Both the position numbers and the translations under genes were made by a program. DNA of 64,000 bases from Struthio camelus (lineage: Eukaryota > Chordata > Aves > Struthioniformes > Struthionidae). The stretch covers positions 24,908,997-24,972,996 of the forward strand of contig NC_090953.1 of the NCBI RefSeq assembly GCF_040807025.1. Reading direction: 5' to 3'. The notes beneath the pieces were generated by a model. That model was not told the DNA's origin. It did no database searches and saw only the letters and a list, made by a program, of their open reading frames with translations. Shown here piece after piece: positions 1 to 9,689 of this stretch; the first letter of the stretch is position 1, and every line of letters begins with the position of its first letter.

Positions 1-892
1 GGGAGAGGACGGGATGGAAGGAGACATGGCTCGGCGGGGCACCGGCTCATGCCAGCCGCCTGGCGGCCCCCGCCTGGCCGCACAACCGTGGCGCTTGCGC
101 CCTACAGCCGTGTGTGCGCCTGTGCACCGCCCTGGTCACTTGTCACCCCACGGCGCGGAGCGTCAAGCGCCGTTAGCCGGCGGGCGAGCGAAGCCCTGTC
201 TCACCCGGCACCCGATTAAATCAGGTGGCCGAGCGGAAAGCCCGTCAGGCGGATGCGGGGTGTGAGAGGGACCATCGGGGGGTGTCAGCCGCCCGGCCCT
301 GCTCAGCGTCGCTCGCTGCCTCCTCCGCAGCCCTTTGCGGTCGAGGGAAGCGGGCCCGGGGCCAAGGCCGGCCCGGGGCGGCCGGCCCCGGCGCCCTCCG
401 GCTCCCCGGCGCCCTCCGGGCGGCTCGCCTCCGCTCTCCCAGTTCTCCCAGTGCCTCAGCTTTACTGGCCGCCGGGAGGCGATGGACGGGCCGCGCGGCG
501 GAGCTTTAATTGACTGTAATAGCCCTCAAAAGGCATCGCCAGCTTCTCCTCACCCGCCGATCTATTAGCGGGATGGACAGGCGGGTGCTGGAGCCCCGGC
601 GGCGCGGACGGAGCCCCTAAAATGCTGCCAGCTGTGGGGGGGCCGGCGCTGAGCCCCCCAACCCTGAACAGCCCAAGGGGCGCTGCCCAGTCCGGTGTGC
701 ACAGGAAGTCCAGGCCTCTTCTTGCAGGTGACCGTGCCGGGGCAGCTGGTTTCTCCGAGCCGCTTCCCAGCCGTGTGCTAGGCAGGCGCCAAATCCCGGC
801 CTGGACTCGTGCCCCTCCTGGAAGGGGTCCGTGGGGCGCAGCAGGCCGTGGTGCCCCCCAACCCACCGCCCGCTCCCGGTTGTGTTTTGCAG
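1..892 (+). other. CELF6: CELF6 intron (3' end only)
   Basis: GC-rich intron upstream of the 49-nt exon. No sequence for the preceding CELF exon (GCAFLTYC...) is found here, so the whole stretch is intron. It ends in a good acceptor (tgtgttttgcag). It contains a short AT-rich patch around 500-560 discussed in the findings. Confidence 0.8.
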
Positions 893-941
893 ATGAACCG
901 CCCCATCCAGGTGAAGCCGGCGGACAGCGAGGGCCGAGGAG
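893..941 (+). CDS. CELF6: CELF6 coding exon, end of RRM1 (49 nt)
   Basis: Encodes [16 protein letters not shown] plus one base. Acceptor ttgcag, donor GAG|GTAGGT. 49 nt is the usual size of this exon in CELF genes. Confidence 0.95.
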
Positions 942-3900
942 GTAGGTACCCCCCGCCGCGGCTCGGCCCTGCCTGGGCGATGGGACCGCCGCGGGACAGA
1001 GGGGACGGCGGAGGCCGGCGGCGGGGGGGGGGACGGATGGACGGAGGGACGGCGCGGCGAGTCCCGCGCTGCGGTGCTGCGAGGGTTGGGGCCGTGGGGC
1101 CGCGGAGGCGGCGAGGGCTGCGAGGGCTGTTCGTCCGCAGAGGAAGCGGTGCAAGGAGCCGGCTGTGCCGCTAGCGTCCCGATGAACGGGCGGGCGACGA
1201 ACGTCCTGACGTCCAGGCTGGGCCGGGCGCCGGCGCGCCCGTCTCCGACAGCCTCTCGCTGGGAAGGGCAGGGGCGGCGGTGGGGGGCTGAGGCCTGGCG
1301 CCGCTCGTGACACCAGTGAGACCTGCGGCTGCGGCCGGGGTTGGCGGGGGCCGCCGCGTGTCCGCGGCGCGACAGCCGGCGGTACGAAATCCCTCTGGCC
1401 GGGGGAAGCACCCGCGCGTTCAGAGCGAGGCACCGTTGTTAAACACGACTGCGCTGGTGCGAGCGCGTCCCGGAGGGAGCCGCTGACCGAACGTCGTCGG
1501 TGAGGGATTACGAATCGGTGGGCGAGAGCTCCGGCGCATCCCGGGAGAGGGATGCTCCCGCGCCCGGCCCGCTCCTCCCGGCCCGCCTCGGCCCGGCGAT
1601 GGCTTATGTTTAACCAGGCAGCCTCTGAGCCCTGTTCCCTTAACTACTTGTCGCAGTACCTTAACGGGCAGAGCATTAGTCGTCTCCTGCCATTATTTAT
1701 TTATTTCCCTGGCAACGCTCTGACAAGGCACCTTATTTTCTTTGTCAAATGCCATTAGCGCGCGGCGCGAGCGGGCGGCCGCGCAAGACGGATGCTGGTA
1801 ATAATCATGAAATCCTCATCATTTACTCTCCCTTCTCTCGCGTTTGGGTTATTTACGTCCGCCGGGCACGGCCGGAGGCTGCGGGTCGTTCCGACAGTCA
1901 ATCACACGAATGCAATTGCCGGCGTTCAGCGGGCTCGCGGGCTGACTCGGTTCGCCGGCGGCGCCGGGCTCCTCCGTCCCGGTGCCGGAAGAGCCCCGGG
2001 GCGGCGAGCCCCTCTCCGTCCCCAAAGCCGGAGGCGGCTCCTCCGCGTTCCCGCGCTCTTCCGGCCGCCCCGTCCGGGCGCCGCGCGGTTTCTCCGGCAG
2101 CGGGTTTGCGCCTCGTCGGCGTCCCGCGTTGGCTGGGGCGGGTCCGGGGCTCCTTCCCCGCTGGGCGCCGCGCGCCTGCCGCTGGCCCACGGCCTTCGCT
2201 TTGCTGTTAGAAGACAGGAAGCTCTTTGTGGGAATGCTGGGGAAGCAGCAGGGCGAGGACGACGTCCGGCGGCTCTTCGAGCCCTTCGGCCAGATCGAGG
2301 AGTGCACCATCCTCCGGGGGCCGGACGGAGCCAGCAAAGGTGGGCGCTCGGGGGGCCGGGTGGGCGGGTGCCGCCCCGGCGGAGCCGTGGGGCTTTTGCA
2401 CCGGGGCCGGGGGGTCGGTTAAATACCCGCGTCCCCTCTCTCCCCGTAGGATGTGCCTTCGTAAAGTACGGAAGCCACGGCGAGGCGCAAGCTGCCATCA
2501 ACAGCCTCCACGGCAGCCAAACGATGCCGGTAAGGGCCGCCCGGCCGCGCCGGGGGACGCCTCGAGCCCGGGCGGGAGGCGGGAGGCGCCGTCCCCAGCC
2601 CCGCGCCGCCTGCCTGCCCTAACGCTCGGCTCGTGGGGTCCGCCGGCTAATTGGATCGAAACTCTCGGCGGCCCAGCGCACGGCCGCCAGCGTAACCCCG
2701 AGGAGCACGCTTTCCTCGGAGGGCGCGGGGCGCCGGCGGCCGGCGCGGCGCGCGGGGCTGGTTCGCCCTCGGGCTGCAGAAAGCTGCCGTTTAATTAACA
2801 GCGAAGGTCAAACGTGTGAACGAGGCAGAAAGGAAAGAGAGTCCAGGGAGCGGCGGGCGGCCGCCGTGAAAGATGGCTGTAATTAAAGCTGGCGCTCGTC
2901 ACCGGTTGCTCCTGACAACGGGGACCGGTTTCCCGGGGGGGGGGGGGGGGCCGCGGCCGGCCGGGTTGGGATGCTGCCGGGAGCGAGCGGCTTTCGGGCG
3001 CGCCGGGGGGGCCGCCGTCAGCCCCTCGCGCCCCCCTCTCGCAGGGCGCCTCGTCCAGCCTGGTGGTGAAGTTCGCGGACACGGACAAGGAGCGCACGCT
3101 GCGGCGGATGCATCAGATGGCGGGGCAGCTGGGCATCTTCAACCCCATGACCATCCAGTTCGGCGCCTACGGGGCGTACACGCAGGCGGTACGAGGCGCG
3201 GGGGGCCGGGACCCTCGGGCGGCGGTCCTCGAGCCCAGCCCCCGGCTGCCGGCGCAGAGGGGAGAGGCTAATTTGGTCTTCCTTCCCTGCCCCTCCCCGC
3301 GTCTCTCCCCATCTCCCTCTCTCCCCTTTTTCGCCCTTTCTTGCCTTAAGATAATGCAGCAGCAGGCGGCCCTGATGGCCGCGGCGCAGGGCACCTGCCT
3401 CAACCCCATGGCGGCCATCGCCGCCGCCCAGATGCAGCAGATGGCCGCCTTCAACGTCAGCGGGCTCGTGGCCGCCCCCCTGACGCCGTCTTCAGGTGCC
3501 GTTGGGGGCGAGCGGCGCGGTGGTTTGGGGAGGGGGGGGGGTTCGGCGTCCGGCGTCGCCCCTGGGGCTGGCAGGTCCGCCCAAGCCGGGCTGGAGCCCG
3601 TCCCCCCCCCCTCCTCCTCCTCCTCCTCCACCTCCCCGCCTGGCCCGCAGGTACCAGCACGCCGCCCGGCCTCGGCGCGGCGCCCGTCCCCAGCATCGCC
3701 GCGCCCATCGGCGTGAACGGCTTCAGCCCGCTGCCGCCGCAGACCAACGGGCAGCCCGCCTCGGAGACCATCTACGCCAACGGCATCCATCCCTACCCAG
3801 GTGGGCGCCGGGCCACGGCTGCAAATGCCCCCGCGCTGCCGGGCGCCGAAAGCGCGTCGGCGTCACCGGCGCCGCTTGCGCCGCCCGGGGCAGAGGCCGC

Positions 3901-5942
3901 GGGCGCTCGGTTCGCGCGGCCGCGGAGACGCCGAGTCGCCTTCGCCCGGGCGCTTGGCAGCCCGGCGCCCCAGGCGGCGGGGAGGCGGCGCGCGGCCCGT
4001 CTGAGCCCGCTCCCTGGCTCCTCCGGCCGCGAAAGCCGCTTGCCCTCTGGCTTTATCTTCCTTATTCCCTCTCCCTTCCCTTCGCAGCTCAAAGTCCCAC
4101 CGTGGCGGATCCCCTCCAACAAGCCTACGCGGGCATGCAGCACTACGCAGGTACCGACCTGCGCTTGGTCCTTCTCCCTCTGCCCCGTCCTGTCCTCCCT
4201 TCCCAGCGCCGTCCGGCTCCGGGACGAAATGAGGCGCCGGGAGCTGCCGGGGGGCGGCAGGGATCCCCAGCGAGGAGGTTCAGGATGGGTTTCGCCCAGG
4301 GAGCCGGCGCCGGGCCGCGGGGCGAAGCCGCCTGCAAGCGCGGTGCCCGGGCAGGAGAGGGGCCGGGTGCCGGCGGAGGGGCAGGCGGCGCGGCCGGGCC
4401 GGCGCGGGGCCGGCGGCCTCTGCGGAGGGACGCTTGCAGGGGAAAGGACGGGGCTGATAGCTCCTCGGGTGCTTTCCGAGGGCTGGGCGGGTGGGAGGAC
4501 GTCGGCCCGACACCTCTGCGCCGCCCGAGCGCCTGTCCTCGGCGGCACCTCTCTCCGCTGACGATGGAGGGAGCCAGCGCTTAGTTTTGAGCTAGTCAAA
4601 GCCAGCGGGATGGCGTCCCGCGCCGCCGGCCGAGCCGGGGACGGACTGGGCTCTGCAGCCGCTCAAGGCAGACCCTTGGCCCGGCGGCCGGTGCTGCTGG
4701 CGCAGAGGAGGATCTCGGCGTCCCTCCTTCCCTCAGACAACGCGGGCTTTGTACCCAACTTTTCCACGCCGAAAAAGCCCTCCGCGCCGCGTGGGCCGGG
4801 GGGCGTCGCGGGAGAGCGTCGTCCTGCGCGCCCAGAGGCCGACGGGCCGGACGCCTCCAGGCCCGCGAGCGCTGCCGGCCGGCCGGCGTCCCCCCCTCCC
4901 CGCCCCGGGGCCGGGCAGCCTCTGGGGCTGGCACGGGCGGCCCCGGGGTCGTGCCCCCGGCGGGGTGTCACGGCGGCGTCTCTCTGTTTCAGCAGCGTAT
5001 CCCGCCGCCTACGCGCCCATGAGCCAAGCCTTCCCCCAGCCAGCGCCCGCCATGCCGCAGCAGCAGCGAGAAGGTGAGGGGCCGGGCGCCGGCGCCCGCG
5101 GCTCGGCCTGCCCTGCCCTGCCCGAGGCCGCGGCGCTGCCCGAGCGTCGCCGGCCGGCGGGGAGAGGAGGGGGCTCTGCCAGCCCCTGTCCAGGCTGGGA
5201 AGGCGACGCGCGAGTTCGATGGTTTGCGAGGAAACGGCCCCAAATCCGCGTCTCCCGTAAGCGAGCGGAGCCCTTGCTGGAAGCGGCCCCGTCCCCGGAG
5301 GAGCGGATTTGCCGGCGGCTTTTTGGCTGGACCGGGCGTTTTGCACGGAGGGGGCTCGCTGCGGCCGTCGGAGGAGGAGGAGGAAGGTGTGGGCGCCTCT
5401 TGGCTGACGTGCGGCTGTCCTTTGTGTGTCACCCAGGTCCCGAAGGCTGTAACCTGTTTATTTATCACCTGCCCCAGGAGTTCGGGGATGCGGAGCTCAC
5501 GCAGATGTTTTTGCCTTTCGGCAATGTCATCTCCGCCAAAGTCTTTGTGGACCGCGCCACCAACCAGAGCAAATGCTTTGGTGAGTGCCGGCGCGCGGCT
5601 CTCCCGTTTCCGTCACCCGTCGCGGAGGCGAGCGGGACAAACCAGCTCCGCTGCGAGGCCCCCGGCGCCGGCCGCGCCCGCGGGAGGGCGGGCGTCCTGC
5701 AGGGCCCGGTTCGGGGGCGCTGAGCCGGAAGGGGAGACGCGGCGAGGGTCCGGGCGCTGCCGGTGACGAACCGCGTCCTCCCTCCCGCCGCCCTCTCCCT
5801 TGCCGCCCCCCCAGGTTTCGTCAGTTTTGACAATCCCGCCAGCGCTCAGGCGGCCATTCAGGCCATGAACGGCTTCCAGATCGGCATGAAGAGGCTCAAA
5901 GTCCAGCTGAAGCGGCCGAAAGACGCTAACAGGCCCTACTGA
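893..5942 (+). CDS. CELF6: CELF6, CUGBP/Elav-like family RNA-binding protein, 3' part (ten coding exons)
   Basis: Nuclear/cytoplasmic RNA-binding protein that regulates alternative splicing and mRNA fate through GU-rich elements, mainly in neurons. The ten exons joined (49, 129, 80, 144, 145, 150, 63, 81, 144 and 128 nt) give 370 codons plus stop, beginning with [16 protein letters not shown], the end of RRM1. RRM2 follows (RNP2 LFVGML, RNP1 GCAFVKY), then the divergent linker rich in Ala, Gln, Met and Pro, then RRM3 (RNP2 LFIYHL, RNP1 KCFGFVSF), ending [10 protein letters not shown]. Human CELF6 has about 370 residues after the same point, so only the exons for the N terminus and RRM1 lie upstream of the window. 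CELF4 and CELF5 are paralogues; synteny with PARP6-PKM-GRAMD2A and linker phrases such as [10 protein letters not shown] favour CELF6. The linker looks closer to CELF4 than human CELF6 does, which may be the ancestral state. Confidence 0.95.
2211..2339 (+). CDS. CELF6: CELF6 coding exon, first half of RRM2
   Basis: Starts [14 protein letters not shown] and carries RNP2 (LFVGML); ends ...GPDGASK plus one base. Acceptor ctgttag, donor AAAG|GTGGGC. Confidence 0.95.
2450..2529 (+). CDS. CELF6: CELF6 coding exon, second half of RRM2 (80 nt)
   Basis: Encodes [14 protein letters not shown]...QTMP with RNP1 (GCAFVKY). 80 nt matches the family exon. Donor CCG|GTAAGG. Confidence 0.95.
3045..3188 (+). 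CDS. CELF6: CELF6 coding exon, start of linker
   Basis: Encodes [18 protein letters not shown]...[10 protein letters not shown], the end of RRM2 and start of the linker. Acceptor tctcgcag, donor GCG|GTACGA. In frame with both neighbours. Confidence 0.95.
3351..3495 (+). CDS. CELF6: CELF6 coding exon, Ala/Gln/Met-rich linker
   Basis: Encodes [13 protein letters not shown]...[14 protein letters not shown] plus one base. The acceptor is ttaag after a long pyrimidine tract; the donor TCAG|GTGCCG is weak, so this exon may be alternatively spliced. Confidence 0.9.
3651..3800 (+). CDS. CELF6: CELF6 coding exon, Pro-rich linker
   Basis: Encodes [15 protein letters not shown]...[13 protein letters not shown]...IHPYP. 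The acceptor is preceded by a (CTC)n run at about 3611-3629, an unusually pure pyrimidine tract. Donor CCAG|GTGGGC. Confidence 0.92.
4088..4150 (+). CDS. CELF6: CELF6 coding exon (63 nt)
   Basis: Encodes [22 protein letters not shown] cassette size divisible by three, with both ends in phase 1, so skipping would keep the frame. Donor GCAG|GTACCG. Confidence 0.92.
4993..5073 (+). CDS. CELF6: CELF6 coding exon (81 or 78 nt)
   Basis: Encodes [27 protein letters not shown]. The acceptor is a tandem cagcag; using the second AG would start the exon at 4996 and drop one alanine. Donor GAAG|GTGAGG. Confidence 0.92.
5437..5580 (+). CDS. CELF6: CELF6 coding exon, first half of RRM3 (144 nt)
   Basis: Encodes [20 protein letters not shown]...[10 protein letters not shown] with RRM3 RNP2. 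Length is a multiple of three with both ends in phase 1, so skipping keeps the frame but destroys RRM3. Confidence 0.95.
5815..5942 (+). CDS. CELF6: CELF6 last coding exon, end of RRM3 and stop
   Basis: Encodes [20 protein letters not shown]... to [10 protein letters not shown] and TGA at 5940-5942. The exon runs on for 28 nt to a strong donor (AGAGAG|GTAAGG) at 5970, so the transcript probably splices again in the 3' UTR. Confidence 0.95.
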
Positions 5943-5970
5943 CCCCTGCTCGCCCTGGCCCTGCAGAGAG

Positions 5971-6666
5971 GTAAGGGGGGGCCCGGCCCGCCCCCGCCGC
6001 CCCGCTCTGCCCGCCGGGTCCGCTCGGGCTTCCTCCGCGGCCGCGGCGCCGGCGCGAAACGCCCCCCAGCGCCTTTGGGCTCCCCCCCGGTTTTCGGGAG
6101 CGGCAGGAAGCGGGCGAGCGGGCGGCGAGGTGCTGCCGGGTCCCCGCTCCGGCCTCCGAGCGCGTGGTCAGCGCGCGCCGAGGGCCCTCGGGCTCCGGCG
6201 GCGCCGCCGTGGCCGCCGCCCCCGCTCCGGTTTGGCTTCTCCCCGCTCCGAGAGCGGCTGGGAGCGGCGGGGCGAGAGCGTCTTTCGGGGAGAAAGTCGC
6301 GGGGCGCGGAGCCGAGCGGCTGGTCTGGGGTCGTGGCGTGGTGGAGAGGGCCGGAGCGGGCGCTAGGACGCCTGGGCCCCTCTGCCGCCGCTTCCCTCCG
6401 GTGCGGTTCAGCTCCCGCTCCGAAGCCCCGGGCCGGCAGCCGCGTCCTTCGCGGTGTTATAAAAGCAGCCGGAGAAGCGGTGGCAGCGGCCGCTGCGTCG
6501 GGGCGGCCCCGTTTCGGTCGCTTTCCCCGCGGCGGGTTTTTGCCTCCCGTCAGGCGTTTTCGCCGGCGCCGGCGGGGGGACGGAGGCGGCCGCGGCGCCA
6601 CCCGACCTCCAGCAGCTCCGTCAAACCGATTCACCCTTTCCTTATGTTTTGTCTCCTGCGGCCCAG
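5971..6666 (+). other. CELF6: Probable intron in the CELF6 3' UTR
   Basis: A consensus donor lies 28 nt after the stop codon. A good acceptor (pyrimidine-rich cctttccttatgttttgtct... then cggcccag) ends at 6666. The junction is too close to the stop to be expected to trigger nonsense-mediated decay. Readthrough into this stretch instead of splicing cannot be excluded. Confidence 0.6.
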
Positions 6667-7229
6667 CCGCCCCTGTACCCCGCCGGCCCCGGCCACTCGT
6701 TGCTCCGCGATGGCCCGGAGTTGCCTAGCAAACCCCGGCTGTTAGGCGAGACCCCCCTAAAATCGGTCCCTCCCTAACAAGCCGCAAGTGTAAGTGCCTC
6801 GCTCGTGTCGTCGTCCTCTGCCAAGACGCCCGTGGCCGGTTGTGACCTCGTTGCGTGACTTGCCGTTGAGTTTTTTGGTATCTTTCTCTTATCTTTGTTG
6901 TTATTTTTGTCGTTGTTATTATTTTTTGGCTGTTTTGGCTGTTTGTGGAGTGCCGTAGTGAAGCCCTGGTGCCGGCTCCGGGCGCGCTCGTCGGTGGGTT
7001 CGTCGCGAGCTGTGCTCCTGCCCGGGGCTCTCCTCCTCCTCCTCCTCCTCCTCCTCCCTGTCCTCCCGTCCCGATACCCGTGCGCGTGTTCCTCCGCGTG
7101 CGCTGTTGGGCCGCGGCGACGGGGGGGCGCTCTCAGCCCGAACCGGGGGGTCGCCCCGGCTCTTGCGCTCTCTCCGAAGAGTTTGCGAAGGGTCACTTCA
7201 CTTTAGACACAGGAAATCCTCACTATACG

Positions 7230-7237
7230 TGTAAATA
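7230..7237 (+). promoter_or_regulatory. Pumilio-type element UGUAAAUA
   Basis: Perfect match to the consensus UGUANAUA bound by PUM proteins, in the inferred CELF6 3' UTR. Function is inferred from sequence only. Confidence 0.4.
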
Positions 7238-7421
7238 TTTCTATCGCTCGTCGCCGTTATTGTTTTCCTTTGCGGCCCGGCAGCCGGGAGGCGGGCTCGC
7301 GGCCGCGCCAACGCGCCCTTTGCCGTCTTGCAGGCTGGGCGTCCCGCGGTGTGTGAAGAGTATTCCCCTTCCCCAAGCGCAGTATCCGGACTTGAAACTC
7401 TCTTTCTTTGCAACATATCAC

Positions 7422-7464
7422 GGAGGAGGAGGAGGAAGAGGAGGAGGAGGAGGAGGAGGAGAGG
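7422..7464 (+). repeat. (GGA)n purine microsatellite
   Basis: Nearly uninterrupted GGA/GAA triplets. ORFs over it are long glutamate or serine runs and are not taken as genes. It sits in the CELF6 3' UTR. Confidence 0.85.
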
Positions 7465-7950
7465 ACGCGACGGAGGAGAAGAAACGCGGGAGAGCGCGCC
7501 ACTCTTGGTCGTACCTTTTCTTTTCTGTTTCGATTTTTTTCGGCTCGGTCCCGTTTGTTGCTGGAGGAGGAAGAGAGCGCGAGGAAGAACGGGAGGAAGA
7601 GCGGCGCCACGGCGTCGGGCGGAGGCGGGCAGCGCAGAGCTTTGCTGTCCAGCGCCGGCGGCCGCTTGCGGAGGAGACTTCCCCGAAGCCCTCGCCGGGA
7701 GCGCGCTGGGATTCCCGGTGGGGCCAGGCCCTCGGCCGCCAGCACGTCACCTACCCGTATATATATATATACATTTTTTTTTAAAAAGCACTCATTTGCT
7801 GCTACAACTTTCGGAGGAGGAACTAGGAAGGAGGCTCCAAACGGATTACAAACCAAAGCCGGTGGGCTCGGACCAGGCTCACGCGCTTCACCCGGGCGAC
7901 GTTCGTTTGAAAAGGGAAAGAGAAATCGCGTTTTTTTTTCCCCACGCTCG

Positions 7951-8335
7951 GCTGGGAGGAAAAAAAAAAAGAAAGGGAAAAAAAAAGAAAGAAAAAAAAA
8001 GAAATCGAAGGATAAAAGGATGTTGGACTTATAGAAGATATATATAAATAAGTATATATATATATATATATCTATATATATATATAGCCCACGGAGCAGG
8101 GGGCAGGACGCGCACCTCGCCCTGCTTGTCACTGGCACAGGGACATAGGATTACTTGTTTCAGAGTCATATCATTCCTTAGAGTTTAGGGACCAAAGGAC
8201 TATTGCTTTTTTAAAATATATATAAAAATTAATTAATTTAAAGAAAAAAAAAAGGAAAAAAAAAACGATGAAAGAAAGGAAGCGGAAAGAAAAAAAGATC
8301 TTTAAAAAAAAAAAAAGAAAAAAGAAAAACAAGCC
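7951..8335 (+). repeat. A-rich and (TA)n low-complexity region
   Basis: A-rich tracts at about 7951-8030 and 8214-8335 flank a TA dinucleotide run at about 8040-8087. A shorter TA run sits at about 7757-7772. Low-complexity UTR sequence. Confidence 0.8.
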
Positions 8336-8576
8336 CAGAACGGGTGGCGCAGAAGCTGCAAGCGTGCCGAGGAGCAGCCGGCTCGAGGGGCGGACGGGCT
8401 CGCGGCGCCGGCCCGGGGCTCGGCGGCGGCCGCTGCAAAGAGCCCCTCGGCCAGCCGGCGAAGCGACGGCCTTGCCCGGCCCTCTCCGTAGCGGCACTCG
8501 TAGTAGTAAGTTTTTTTTGTTTTTTTTTTTTCTTCCACCCAAAACGTGAGGTTTCAGCAGGAGACCGGCGAAACCA

Positions 8577-8582
8577 AATAAA
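8577..8582 (+). terminator. CELF6: Possible proximal poly(A) signal AATAAA of CELF6
   Basis: AATAAA about 1.9 kb into the terminal exon, followed by T-rich sequence (cttattttgtcg). Could give a shorter UTR isoform. Confidence 0.4.
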
Positions 8583-9655
8583 CTTATTTTGTCGAAGCCG
8601 TCACGCCGGGTTGTTCTTTGGCGCAGGGGCCAGCGCTGCCCGCTGGGCTCCCGCCGCGCGCCGCCCGGGGCCCCCAGACCGCCGCGCCCCGCACCGCGCC
8701 GCCGCCTGCCCCCTCTCCTGCAGCTCTGCTCTTTTTTGGGAAGGGCCGCGCCACCTGCCCGGCTCGTTTCCATCTGCCCCCCCGCAGCCTCGCTTGCTTT
8801 TTGGGTGGCCGCCCGTGTGGTTTTTCCCGCAGGAGAAACCCGAGGGAAATCGCCCCCCGCCGCCACCGCCCCGGGAGCCGCTGGCCGCCGCGCTCGGTGC
8901 CCCCCTCTCCGCGGCGGCGGCGCCCCTTTTTGGGGGGTTTTGCTGTTGTGTCCTGCCGATTCGGAGCCGCCCGCCGCTGGGGGCCGTGGGCGGTTCCCGC
9001 GGGGCCCCTCGCAGCCGCCCCCCAACCGGCTCCAGCGGCCACGCGAAAGTGGCTTTTTCCTTCCTTTTTTTTTTTTTTTTAAGGAAAAAAATTCCCACAA
9101 ATCCAAACACAATCCGGCACCCCCGGGTGCCTCCCGCTGCCCACCGGTGTTACGAGCCCGTCGGTTCTCAGCCGGCGCCCTCGGCCCTGCCGGGGAGCGG
9201 GGAGAGGTGCGTCCCCGTCCCCGTCCCCGCGCGGTGGCCTGCGTCCCGCCGGGGCTCGGCGCTTTGGGCCGAGGCCACGGCCGTGTCCCCCCCCCCCCCA
9301 AACGCTGTCCCCCCGCAGCGAGCACAAACCCAGCAGGAACTGCCGTCACTAAGGGCTAACCTTTTGCTGCCGTAGTCTCTCGCTACCTTGAAGGACCGAC
9401 CAGGAGAACCCCGCGGGGTTCTCAGCGCCAAGCTACCTCTGCCGAAACGGCTGCTACCCACCCACCCGTCCCCCCCGGCCGCCCTCCCGCCCCGGCCCTC
9501 GCGCCGCCCCGGCAGCTTCTCGGTCCTCGCGCCCCGGCCTGGTCCTTCGCGGGCGAGCCGGCTTTCCGGTTTCCTTGTCGTAGAAAGGCAGACGCGCGCG
9601 CGCGCCCGGCCGTTGCCTCTGTATCTTTGTAGTTGCTGGTATCTGCTTAGATTGA

Positions 9656-9661
9656 AATAAA
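9656..9661 (+). terminator. CELF6: Distal poly(A) signal AATAAA of CELF6
   Basis: attgAATAAAgcacag context followed by a G/T-rich stretch (gtgggagttttccgt). This is the last good + strand signal before the convergent PARP6 end. Confidence 0.7.
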
Positions 9662-9689
9662 GCACAGTCCAGTGGGAGTTTTCCGTCTC

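Larger units (their letters stand above)
6667..9680 (+). other. CELF6: CELF6 terminal 3' UTR exon
   Basis: About 3 kb without a supported coding region. It contains GGA, TA and A-rich low-complexity tracts, a UGUAAAUA element and two AATAAA signals. It ends just after AATAAA at 9656-9661, in an AT-richer stretch (ttgctggtatctgcttag) before a G/T-rich downstream region. The exact 3' end is inferred. Confidence 0.65.

Noticed and set aside
893-5942. Assignment to CELF4 or CELF5
   Set aside because: The linker recalls CELF4, but neighbours are the CELF6 set and the segments before RRM3 fit CELF6 better.
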